Shown piece after piece: positions 38,482-46,290 of a DNA stretch of 64,000 nucleotides. The notes below the pieces were generated by a model. The model was not told where the DNA came from, made no database searches, and saw nothing but the letters and a program-made list of their open reading frames with translations. How positions within the stretch are numbered: the first letter of the stretch is position 1; each line of letters opens with the position of its first letter. The DNA is taken from the NCBI GenBank assembly GCA_947453725.1, contig CANGHH010000007.1, positions 1 to 64,000 of the forward strand, in the 5' to 3' direction. A program made the translations under genes and the position numbers. Source of the DNA: Betaproteobacteria bacterium (GTDB lineage: Bacteria; Pseudomonadota; Gammaproteobacteria; Burkholderiales; Burkholderiaceae_C).

Positions 38482-41400
38482 TCAGTCGCCGCGCAGCAGC
38501 TCGGTCAGCGCCTGCGCGCCCAGCGGCGCCGCGCTGTCCTGGCCTTCCAGGATGCCATCGGCCAGCGCGCGCTTGTCGCGGTGCAGTTCGATGATGCGTT
38601 CCTCCACCGAACCCGCGGTCACCAGCCGGTAGACCGTCACCGGGCGCAGCTGCCCGATGCGGTGGGCGCGGCCCAGCGCCTGGTCCTCGGCGGCCGGGTT
38701 CCACCACGGGTCGACGATCAGCACGTAGTCGGCGGCGGTCAGGTTCAGGCCGAAGCCGCCGGCCTTCAGGCTGATCAGGAACAGGTCGCCTTCGCCGCGC
38801 TGGAAGGCCGCCACCCGCTTGCCGCGTTCGGCCGCCGGCGTGCTGCCGTCCAGGTATTGGTACTTCAGGCCGACGGCGTCCAGCCGGGCCGCCAGCAGCT
38901 TCAGGAAGTCGACGAACTGGCTGAAAACCAGCGCCTTGTGGCGCCCGGCCACCAGCTCCATCGCCAGCTGTTCGAATTCATGCGACTTGGCGCCGACGAA
39001 GCCGAGTTCGGGGGCGACCAGCCGCGGGTCGCAGGCCGCGCGGCGCAGACGAGTCAGTTCCGTCAAGACATGAAAGGCATTCGACCCGCTGCCGTCCACT
39101 GGCAGTTCGGCCACCCGTTCCAGCGCCGCACGCCGCGAGGCTTCGAGGAAGGCGCGCTCTTCGGGGCCGGGCTCGATGCGGTGGATGATCTCGGTGCGCG
39201 GCGGCAGATCGGACAGCACCTGGCCCTTGGTCCGGCGCAGCAGGAAGGGTGACACCAGGCGGCGCAGGCGGGCTTGCGCCACCGGGTCGCGGTCGCGTTC
39301 GATCGGGCCGGTGTAGCGCTCGCCGAACTGCCCGCTGCTGCCCAGCAGGCCGGGATTCAGCAGGTTCATCACCGACCACAGATCGGCCAGCTTGTTCTCG
39401 ACGGGCGTGCCGGTCAGCGCCAGCCGGAAACCGGCCCGCAGCTGGGCCACCGACCGGGCGCGCTTGGTCGCCGCGTTCTTCAGCGCCTGCGCTTCGTCGA
39501 GCACCAGCGTGGCCCATTCGACCTGGGCGAAAGCCTCTTCGTCGATCTGCGCCAGCGCGTAGGACACGACCATCAGGTCGCCGGCCTGGGCGGCCTGCAA
39601 CTGCGCCGCACGGAAGCTGCCTTCGCCGTACAGCGAGATGCGCAGTCCTGGCGCGAAACGCTGCGCTTCGGCGACCCAGTTGCTGCAGACCGATGTCGGC
39701 GCAATCACCAGCGCCGGGCCCACGGCCGCACGGTGCAGCAGCAGGGCCAGGGTCTGCACGGTCTTGCCCAGGCCCATGTCGTCGGCCAGGCAGGCGCCCA
39801 GCCCGGCATGGGCCAGGCGGGCCATCCAGGCAAAGCCTTCGACCTGGTAGCCGCGCAAGTCGGCCTGCAGGCCGGCAGGCACCTCGGGTTGCAAAGCGGC
39901 GGCCTCGTCGAGCAGCTGCAGGCGGCTGGCCCAGGGGGCATCACCGGCCAGCGGCGTGTCGTTCAGCGTTTCGGCCAGCCAGGCCGCGGCGGCGGCGGGC
40001 AGGCGCAAGCCCTGGGTGCCATCGGCTCCACGTCCCGCGCCTTCGCTCTGGGCCAGCGCGTGCAGGTCGGCCATCTGTCGGCGCAACTGCTCGGTCAGCG
40101 CCAGGTATTCGCCGTCACCCAAGGCCACGAAGCGGCTGCCGCGCGAGGCGTGCGCGAGGCGCAGCAGTTGGTGCAGGCCGAGCACGCGCGACTCGTCGAT
40201 GCGCACCTCGCCGTCCAGCGCGAACCAGTCGGCGCCGCTCTTCACGCTGGCCTGCAGCGCGCTGCTGGCCACCGTCACGACCCGCACTGGCTTGCCGCGC
40301 GGCCAGTCCACACCCGCCACCGCCGCCAGTTGAGGCAGCCGCTCGACGACCGCCAGCGCCTGTTCGGGGTCGGCCAGCAGCCAGGTGCTGTCCTGGGTCT
40401 GTGCGTCTTGCAGGAAGGGCAGGGCCTCGATGACGGCGGCCAGGTGCTCGGCCTCTTCCGTCAGCCGCCTTTCGGTCGACAGGTTCAGGCCCTGGTGCAG
40501 CGTCAGCAGCCTGGAGCGGCCCTGGCCGGGCGACACCGCCGGACCGAAGTCGCCAAAAGGCTGCACCAGCAAACGCAGGCGAAGGCCGTCGCCCTGCGGG
40601 CTGAGCTGCGCCCGCAGCCGCGCCACGCTGTCCACCACCTGCCCGGCGTCGGCGTCGCTGTGCAGCTGGAAGTGGCCCGCCAGCACGCGCAGCGCGGCTG
40701 CCAGTTCGGCCTTGGCCGCCACCGGCACGCTCCATTGCTTGGCCACCAGTTCGGCCACCCGGCGCTGCGCGGCGCCGATGCGGATCAGCCGGGCGTGGTC
40801 GGCAGCGTCGCGCACGATGCGGATGCTGTTGCGGCGGTCGGCTTCGGCGCTGGGGTCGCTGGCGGTGAAGTGGCTGCCGACAGCCGGCGGCGTGCTGGCC
40901 AGCAGCGGGTCCAGCAGCTTGAAGACGAAGCGCTCGCCGTCGCCGTCGGCGCTGCCGGCCTGGCGCTGCACCTCCAGCACCGGCAGTGCTTCGCGCAGGT
41001 CCACCGCCTGGTCGGGCGCGTCGTCGAAGTACACCGCCGGGTGGCCGACCAGCGCCATGGCCGCCGTCGTCACGTCCATGCCCAGCAAGCCGGGCGACCA
41101 GCGCTGCGGCTCGATGGCCCGTGCCACGGCGGCGTCGCGCGGGTCCAGCCGGGTCGCCTTCTTGACCCGCGCCAGCGTGGCCGGCTTGGGCTTGCCCAGG
41201 CCGCGCACGCCGGGCGTGCGTTCCCAGGGCTGCACCGCGGTGACGCGGCCGGCGCTGTCCAGCGTGAGCTGCCATTGCAGCGTGACCGGCGCGGCAGCGG
41301 CCACGCTGTCCTTGCCGCGCAGGTCGCCCAGTGCCTCGATGGCGGCCAGGGCGTCGCGCCAGACTTCCTGCCTGGCGCCGAAGTAGGTCACCGGCCAGGG

Positions 41401-42720
41401 CCGGCCCTCGCCCGGCGTGCGCGCCGCCAGGCGCAGGTCCAGCCGCTCGCAGGCCTGGCGCACCAGGTCGGCCTTCCAGGGCACGCCGGCTTCGTGCAGC
41501 TGCTGGACCAGTGCGCCGAGCAGGCTGGGGCTCCAGCCCTTCGAGGACTCGCCCAGCCAGGCGGCCAGGATCAGCCGGGTCGCGTCGTCTTCCAGAACCG
41601 GCGGGCGGCGCGTCGGCGGCGGCGCGTCCAGCACGCCGGGCGCCAGCGGCGTGTCGCCCAGGCGCACAGCGGCGGCGTGGGCCCACAGACCCCAGCCGTC
41701 GCCGACCCCGGGCTGGCGGCTGCCCGCTTCGTTGATGCACAACTTGCGCGCCGCCAGCCAGGCGGCCGGGTCGGGCTGAGCCAGCAGGCTCAGCACGTAC
41801 CACTGCAGCAGGCGCTCGGGGGCGAAGCCGCGCTTGGCGCCGGCGTCCTTCGCGGTCTCCTTGTAGGCCTTGCCGAAGGCGGCCGACGCCTCCACCCAGC
41901 GCCCGGCCCAGGCCAGGCCGGCGGCGCGCAGCAGGCCCACGCCGCCGCCCACCAGGCCCTGCAAGGCGGCTTCGCAGCCGGCCGGGTCGCCGCGGTGCAG
42001 GCGCCGCTCGGCCAGCAGGACGCGCAGGCCCGGCGACACCGCGGTGGCCCTTGGCGCCAGCTGCGCATCCAGCCACTGCAGCAGCGGTTCCCAATGCGGC
42101 CCTTCGAGGTGGTAGCTCTGCTGGAAGGTGATCAGCAGGCCTGTGCGCAATTCGGGGTTCATGCGCGCGAAGGCCTCGGCCACGAAGGGCGTGGTCAGGG
42201 CCGTGGCCAGCACGCCGGTGCTCGCCGCCGGCCCCAGCACCCGCGCGGCGACACGCCGCCAGTCGGCCATGTCGAGTCCACCGAACAAGGCCAGGCGCGC
42301 CATCGCTTGCATCTCGACCGGTCCGCGGTAGTCGGGCATCAGCGGGTCCTTGTGGACCATGGCGCCGGGCGACGAGGCCAGCGCCCAGGCGCGCCAGGCC
42401 AGCGCGATGTCGGGCGCCGCCAGCAGCCGTGGCCACTGCGCGCTGCGCAGCTCGCCGGGCACATCGTGCCGTCCGCTGGGCTGCAGCAGCACCCGGCCCT
42501 GGATTTGCAGCGCGGCCAGGCCGGCGCCGACCGCGGCGACGCTGAAGTCGGCGCCCGTGGCCATGCGCCGGTCGAGGTGGTTCAGGAAGTTCGTCAGCCA
42601 GACCTTGCTGCGCTCGCAGCCGGCCAGGCACAGCGCGTCGAAGACGGCTTCGTGGTCGGCGGCGGTCGGCGCCGCGGCCGCCAGGGCGGCGTCGGCGTGG
42701 GGGTGTGGTGTGGTGGGCAT
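38482..42720 (-). CDS. SNF2-family DEAD/DEAH-box helicase
   Basis: A 1412-residue protein. The first 950 residues form a long helical and mixed N-terminal region without a recognisable catalytic motif or SWIM-type cysteine cluster. The SNF2 ATPase starts near 960: motif I DDMGLGKTVQ (about 980), DEAQ box LVLDEAQALKNAATKRA (about 1075), then the second lobe with SQFVDFLKLL, LKAGGFGLNL and the QALGRAHRIGQ motif VI near 1345. Bacterial SNF2 proteins of this kind remodel protein-DNA or RNA polymerase complexes or join defence systems. No defence partner (methylase, nuclease, PLD) is adjacent, so a lone helicase is the fair call. Confidence 0.9.
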   Translation of the reverse strand: MPTTPHPHADAALAAAAPTAADHEAVFDALCLAGCERSKVWLTNFLNHLDRRMATGADFSVAAVGAGLAALQIQGRVLLQPSGRHDVPGELRSAQWPRLLAAPDIALAWRAWALASSPGAMVHKDPLMPDYRGPVEMQAMARLALFGGLDMADWRRVAARVLGPAASTGVLATALTTPFVAEAFARMNPELRTGLLITFQQSYHLEGPHWEPLLQWLDAQLAPRATAVSPGLRVLLAERRLHRGDPAGCEAALQGLVGGGVGLLRAAGLAWAGRWVEASAAFGKAYKETAKDAGAKRGFAPERLLQWYVLSLLAQPDPAAWLAARKLCINEAGSRQPGVGDGWGLWAHAAAVRLGDTPLAPGVLDAPPPTRRPPVLEDDATRLILAAWLGESSKGWSPSLLGALVQQLHEAGVPWKADLVRQACERLDLRLAARTPGEGRPWPVTYFGARQEVWRDALAAIEALGDLRGKDSVAAAAPVTLQWQLTLDSAGRVTAVQPWERTPGVRGLGKPKPATLARVKKATRLDPRDAAVARAIEPQRWSPGLLGMDVTTAAMALVGHPAVYFDDAPDQAVDLREALPVLEVQRQAGSADGDGERFVFKLLDPLLASTPPAVGSHFTASDPSAEADRRNSIRIVRDAADHARLIRIGAAQRRVAELVAKQWSVPVAAKAELAAALRVLAGHFQLHSDADAGQVVDSVARLRAQLSPQGDGLRLRLLVQPFGDFGPAVSPGQGRSRLLTLHQGLNLSTERRLTEEAEHLAAVIEALPFLQDAQTQDSTWLLADPEQALAVVERLPQLAAVAGVDWPRGKPVRVVTVASSALQASVKSGADWFALDGEVRIDESRVLGLHQLLRLAHASRGSRFVALGDGEYLALTEQLRRQMADLHALAQSEGAGRGADGTQGLRLPAAAAAWLAETLNDTPLAGDAPWASRLQLLDEAAALQPEVPAGLQADLRGYQVEGFAWMARLAHAGLGACLADDMGLGKTVQTLALLLHRAAVGPALVIAPTSVCSNWVAEAQRFAPGLRISLYGEGSFRAAQLQAAQAGDLMVVSYALAQIDEEAFAQVEWATLVLDEAQALKNAATKRARSVAQLRAGFRLALTGTPVENKLADLWSVMNLLNPGLLGSSGQFGERYTGPIERDRDPVAQARLRRLVSPFLLRRTKGQVLSDLPPRTEIIHRIEPGPEERAFLEASRRAALERVAELPVDGSGSNAFHVLTELTRLRRAACDPRLVAPELGFVGAKSHEFEQLAMELVAGRHKALVFSQFVDFLKLLAARLDAVGLKYQYLDGSTPAAERGKRVAAFQRGEGDLFLISLKAGGFGLNLTAADYVLIVDPWWNPAAEDQALGRAHRIGQLRPVTVYRLVTAGSVEERIIELHRDKRALADGILEGQDSAAPLGAQALTELLRGD

Positions 42721-42826
42721 GCGCGGCGTTCGAGCGGATCTTTATCTCTAGGGACAAACCCGTCATCGTAGCCCGCCCTGCCCGGTGTCGGCGATGCGCG
42801 TAAGCCCCCGTTGGCTGCGTGTCAGA

Positions 42827-42843
42827 ACGGGGTCAGTCCCCGT
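42827..42843. repeat. Short REP-like palindrome before the acetate operon
   Basis: ACGGGG, five bases (TCAGT), then CCCCGT form a perfect inverted repeat in the 216-base gap between the helicase and DUF485 genes. Its core GGGGTCAGTCCCC resembles the GGGTCTGACCC palindrome upstream of dksA (8495-8505). It may be a dispersed extragenic repeat or a regulator site. No -10/-35 pair is clear in the gap. Confidence 0.35.
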
Positions 42844-42936
42844 GCCGATAGTCCGCCCCAGCGCCGACGCCGAGCCATGGGCCCAGCGCCCCGGCTGACG
42901 GGAAAAACCCAGGCCACCACACCGAAGGAGACAAGC

Positions 42937-43245
42937 ATGGAAACCGATCTGGCGACGCGCATCGCCGCGCACCCCACTTACCAGAAGCTCAAGACCACCC
43001 GCTCGACGCTGGGCTGGTGGCTGACGGGCGCCATGATGCTGGTGTACTACGGCTTCATCGTGCTGGTGGCCTACTTCAAGCCGCTGATGTCGACGCGCAT
43101 CGGCGAAGGCGTCACCACCTGGGGCATGCCGGTGGGCCTGTTCGTGATCGCCTTCACCATCCTGATCACCGGCATCTACGTGCGCCGCGCGAACGACGAG
43201 TTCGACCGTCTGGCCGCTGAACTGAACAAGGCGGTGCTGAAATGA
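42937..43245 (+). CDS. DUF485 domain-containing membrane protein (YjcH type)
   Basis: A 102-residue inner-membrane protein with two membrane helices (about 27-50 and 65-88), starting with the family stretch [16 protein letters not shown] and ending with an acidic helix. DUF485 proteins accompany sodium/acetate symporters (yjcH-actP) and are thought to be a small subunit. GAAGGAG lies 6 bases ahead of the ATG. It overlaps actP by 4 bases (ATGA). It is the first gene of the acetate module. Confidence 0.92.
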   Translation: METDLATRIAAHPTYQKLKTTRSTLGWWLTGAMMLVYYGFIVLVAYFKPLMSTRIGEGVTTWGMPVGLFVIAFTILITGIYVRRANDEFDRLAAELNKAVLK

Positions 43246-44954
43246 TTTCGCGCAACACCCTCATCGCGCTGCTGCTGTCGGCCGTCGGCGTCACGGCTTT
43301 CGCCGCCGGTGCCGACCTCGGTCAGGCCGAGAAGCAGGCCACCAACTGGACGGCCATCGGCATGTTCGGCGTGTTCGTCGTCCTCACGCTGTTCATCACC
43401 AAGTGGGCGGCGGCCAAGACCAAGAGCACGGCCGACTTCTACACCGCCGGTGGCGGCATCACCGGCTTCCAGAACGGCCTGGCAATTGCCGGCGACTACA
43501 TGTCGGCGGCGTCATTCCTGGGTATCTCGGCGGCCGTGATGGCTTCGGGCTTCGACGGCCTGATCTACTCGATCGGCTTCCTGGTCGGCTGGCCGGTGGT
43601 CACCTTCCTGCTGGCCGAGCGCCTGCGCAATCTGGGCAAGTTCACCTTTGCCGACGTGGCCGCCTTCCGCTTCAGCCAGACGCCGGTGCGCATGTTCGCG
43701 GCCAGCGGCACGCTGGTCGTCGTCGCCTTCTACCTGATCGCGCAGATGGTCGGCGCCGGCCAGCTGATCAAGCTGCTGTTCGGTCTGGAGTACTGGATGG
43801 CGGTGGTCATCGTCGGCGCGCTGATGATGGTCTACGTGCTGTTCGGCGGCATGACGGCCACCACCTGGGTGCAGATCATCAAGGCCATCATGCTGCTGTG
43901 CGGCGCGTCCTTCATGGCTTTCATGGTGATGCTGCACTTCGGCTTCAGCCCTGAAGCGATGTTCGCCGAAGCCGTGAAGATCAAGACCGCCATCGCCACC
44001 AAGGGCGGCAAGCCAGCCGAAGAGGCGGCGAAGATCGGCTTTTCGATCATGGGCCCGGGCAACTTCGTCAAGGACCCGATCAGCACCATCAGTTTCGGCA
44101 TGGCGCTGATGTTCGGCACCGCCGGCCTGCCCCACATCCTGATGCGCTTCTTCACCGTGCCCAACGCCAAGGAAGCGCGCAAGTCGGTGCTGTGGGCCAC
44201 CACCTGGATCGGCTACTTCTACATCCTGACCTTCATCATCGGCTTCGGCGCCATCACCTTCGTGCTGACCAACCCCGACTTCCTCGACGCCAAAGGTGCG
44301 CTGCTGGGCGGCAACAACATGGCTGCCATCCACCTGGCCAACGCGGTCGGCGGCAACGTCTTCCTGGGCTTCATCTCGGCGGTGGCTTTCGCCACCATCC
44401 TGGCGGTGGTCGCCGGCCTGACCTTGAGTGGCGCCAGCGCGGTGTCGCACGACCTCTATGCCACGGTCATCAAGCAGGGCAAGGCCGACAGCGCCAGTGA
44501 ACTGCGGGTGTCGAAGATCACCACCGTGTGCCTGGGCATCGTGGCGGTGGTGCTCGGCATCGCCTTCGAGAAGCAGAACATCGCCTTCATGGTCAGCCTG
44601 GCGTTTGCGATTGCGGCCAGCGCCAACTTCCCGGTGCTGCTGATGAGCGTGCTGTGGAAGGGCTGCACCACGCGGGGCGCCGTGATCGGCGGCTTCCTGG
44701 GCCTGATCTCGTCGGTGGCGCTGACCGTCGTCTCGCCGGCGGTGTGGGAAGCCACGCTGGGCAACCCCAAGGGCAGCGCGCTGTTCCCGTACACCAGCCC
44801 GGCGCTGTTCAGCATGACCATCGGCTTCGTCGGCATCTGGCTGTTCAGCCTGTTCGACAGCAGCGCCCGCGCGGCCGTCGACAAGGCCGGCTTCCTGGCG
44901 CAGCAGGTGCGGTCCGAGACCGGCATCGGCGCCGCCGGCGCGTCGGGCCACTGA
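43242..44954 (+). CDS. actP: Cation/acetate symporter ActP
   Basis: A 570-residue sodium:solute symporter. A cleavable signal-like first helix (residues 1-22, ending TAFAAG) precedes about 13 transmembrane segments. Typical stretches are [33 protein letters not shown] and the later [18 protein letters not shown]. It takes up acetate, and possibly other short carboxylates, with Na+. It is translationally coupled to DUF485. An intrinsic terminator follows directly, so the downstream genes are probably expressed at a lower level or from read-through. Confidence 0.95.
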   Translation: MISRNTLIALLLSAVGVTAFAAGADLGQAEKQATNWTAIGMFGVFVVLTLFITKWAAAKTKSTADFYTAGGGITGFQNGLAIAGDYMSAASFLGISAAVMASGFDGLIYSIGFLVGWPVVTFLLAERLRNLGKFTFADVAAFRFSQTPVRMFAASGTLVVVAFYLIAQMVGAGQLIKLLFGLEYWMAVVIVGALMMVYVLFGGMTATTWVQIIKAIMLLCGASFMAFMVMLHFGFSPEAMFAEAVKIKTAIATKGGKPAEEAAKIGFSIMGPGNFVKDPISTISFGMALMFGTAGLPHILMRFFTVPNAKEARKSVLWATTWIGYFYILTFIIGFGAITFVLTNPDFLDAKGALLGGNNMAAIHLANAVGGNVFLGFISAVAFATILAVVAGLTLSGASAVSHDLYATVIKQGKADSASELRVSKITTVCLGIVAVVLGIAFEKQNIAFMVSLAFAIAASANFPVLLMSVLWKGCTTRGAVIGGFLGLISSVALTVVSPAVWEATLGNPKGSALFPYTSPALFSMTIGFVGIWLFSLFDSSARAAVDKAGFLAQQVRSETGIGAAGASGH

Positions 44955-44979
44955 GCGCTTCGTCACGCTGCAAGCTGAA

Positions 44980-45010
44980 GGCCGCTGATTGCTTGTCAGC
45001 GGCCTTTTTT
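44980..45010 (+). terminator. Intrinsic terminator/attenuator after actP
   Basis: GGCCGCTGA (44980-44988) pairs with TCAGCGGCC (44996-45004) around a 7-base loop and is followed by six T residues. It ends only 14 bases before the next ATG, so the DUF294 gene must be served by read-through, or this acts as an expression step between symporter and signalling genes. Confidence 0.88.
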
Positions 45011-45023
45011 CTTCACCGAGACC

Positions 45024-46058
45024 ATGAACCAACTGGCCTTGCAGATCGCCGGCGCAGCCACGCTGGCTGAATTGCAGGCGGCCAATGCGCGCCTCGACGC
45101 GATGGTGCCGGCGCTGCACGACAGCGGCATCCACGCCGCGCGCATCGCCGAGATCGTCAGCGGCCTGAACGCCGGCCTCTTCGCGCGGCTGTGGGCGCTG
45201 CTGGCGCCGCCCGAGCTCATCGCCCACAGCTGCCTGCTGGTGATGGGCAGCGAAGGCCGCGGCGAGCAGATCCTGAAGACCGACCAGGACAACGCCCTGC
45301 TGCTGCGCGACGGTTTCGAATGGCCAGGCCTGAGCGCGCTGGCCGCCCGCTTCAACGGCGTGCTGGCCGACTGGGGCTACCCGCCCTGCCCGGGCGACAT
45401 CATGCTGACCAACCCGCTGTGGCGGCAGCCGCTGGCGGCCTTCCGCGAAACCTTGCGCGGCTGGGTCTTCGGCGATGGTCGTGTGCTGCCGGCCGACGGC
45501 CCGCTGAACCTGGCCGTCTTCTTCGACGCGGTGGCGGTGGCCGGCGACGCCGCGCTGCTGCAGGCCGCACGCGCGCAACTCGACCGCCTGCTCGACGGGC
45601 AGGACAGCTTTGTCGCCCGTTTCGCGGCGCCAGCCGACCAGTTTCCCGAGCCCGGCGGCTGGCTGGCGCGCCTGGCCGCGACCCTGCACGGGCAGCGCGA
45701 CGAGCCGCCGCTGGACCTGAAGAAGCAGGGCCTGTTCCCGCTGGTCCACGGCGCCCGGGCGCTGGCCCTGCAATATGGCGTGCGCGAAGCCAGCACGGCG
45801 GCACGCCTGGACCGGCTGGCCGAGCGGCACCACGTCGCCCCCGCGATGGCCGCCGAAGCGGCCGACGCCCTGCGCAGCCTGATGGACCTGCGCCTGACGC
45901 AGCAGCTGCGCCAGCGGGCCGAGGGCCAGCCGGCTGGCAACACCGTCGATGTGGCCCGCCTCGGCGAAGCCGAGCGCGAACAGTTGCAGCGCGCCTTGGC
46001 CAGCGTCAAACGCTGGCGTGGTTTCCTGCGCCAGCATTTCCACCTCGACGCCCTGTGA
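45024..46058 (+). CDS. DUF294-type nucleotidyltransferase, regulatory domains absent
   Basis: A 344-residue cytoplasmic protein with the nucleotidyltransferase core VMGSEGRGEQILKTDQDNALLL (about 73-94): the GS motif, Arg and the acidic DxD needed for metal are all present. The C-terminal half matches the DUF294 substrate-binding part (LKKQGLFPLVHGARALAL, near 232-250). Family members usually carry cNMP and CBS sensory domains in front; here only a short helical leader remains. Related proteins are GlnD and GlnE, which modify partner proteins. The target is unknown. Its location after an acetate symporter parallels gene orders in Pseudomonas. Confidence 0.85.
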   Translation: MNQLALQIAGAATLAELQAANARLDAMVPALHDSGIHAARIAEIVSGLNAGLFARLWALLAPPELIAHSCLLVMGSEGRGEQILKTDQDNALLLRDGFEWPGLSALAARFNGVLADWGYPPCPGDIMLTNPLWRQPLAAFRETLRGWVFGDGRVLPADGPLNLAVFFDAVAVAGDAALLQAARAQLDRLLDGQDSFVARFAAPADQFPEPGGWLARLAATLHGQRDEPPLDLKKQGLFPLVHGARALALQYGVREASTAARLDRLAERHHVAPAMAAEAADALRSLMDLRLTQQLRQRAEGQPAGNTVDVARLGEAEREQLQRALASVKRWRGFLRQHFHLDAL

Positions 46059-46079
46059 GCGCCACGGCAGGAGGCCGCG

Positions 46080-46286
46080 ATGAAAGACCGACCCGGTCGC
46101 TTGCTGACGCAACGCCTGCTGGCGCTGTTCGCGGCGGGCTGGCTGCTGCTGAGCTTCCCGCTGCTCCAGCTGTGGCTGGCTGACACCAGCTGGCTGGGCC
46201 TGCCGCTGTTGCCCTTGGCCCTGTTCACGATCTGGGCGCTGTTGATCGGGCTGGTCGCGGTCTTGATGGAAACGCGGAGAGACTGA
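46080..46286 (+). CDS. Small two-helix membrane protein
   Basis: A 68-residue protein with two hydrophobic helices (about 10-32 and 38-62), a basic N-terminus and a basic end (METRRD). A perfect CAGGAGG lies 6 bases before the ATG, and the gene sits 21 bases after DUF294 and 4 bases before the sensor kinase, so it is real and part of the operon. No family was recognised; a small subunit of the symporter-like kinase, analogous to DUF485 or DUF4212 with SSS transporters, is a plausible guess. Confidence 0.75.
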   Translation: MKDRPGRLLTQRLLALFAAGWLLLSFPLLQLWLADTSWLGLPLLPLALFTIWALLIGLVAVLMETRRD

Positions 46287-46290
46287 GCGC

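Noticed and set aside
38482..42720. SNF2 helicase considered as part of a phage-defence island (DISARM-like or similar).
   Set aside because: No methylase, PLD nuclease, or other defence gene adjoins it; neighbours are metabolic genes and the acetate module.
39274..42771. A long rightward reading opposite the SNF2 helicase.
   Set aside because: It is rich in Gln, Gly, Arg and His runs with no motif, whereas the leftward frame has ordered SNF2 motifs.
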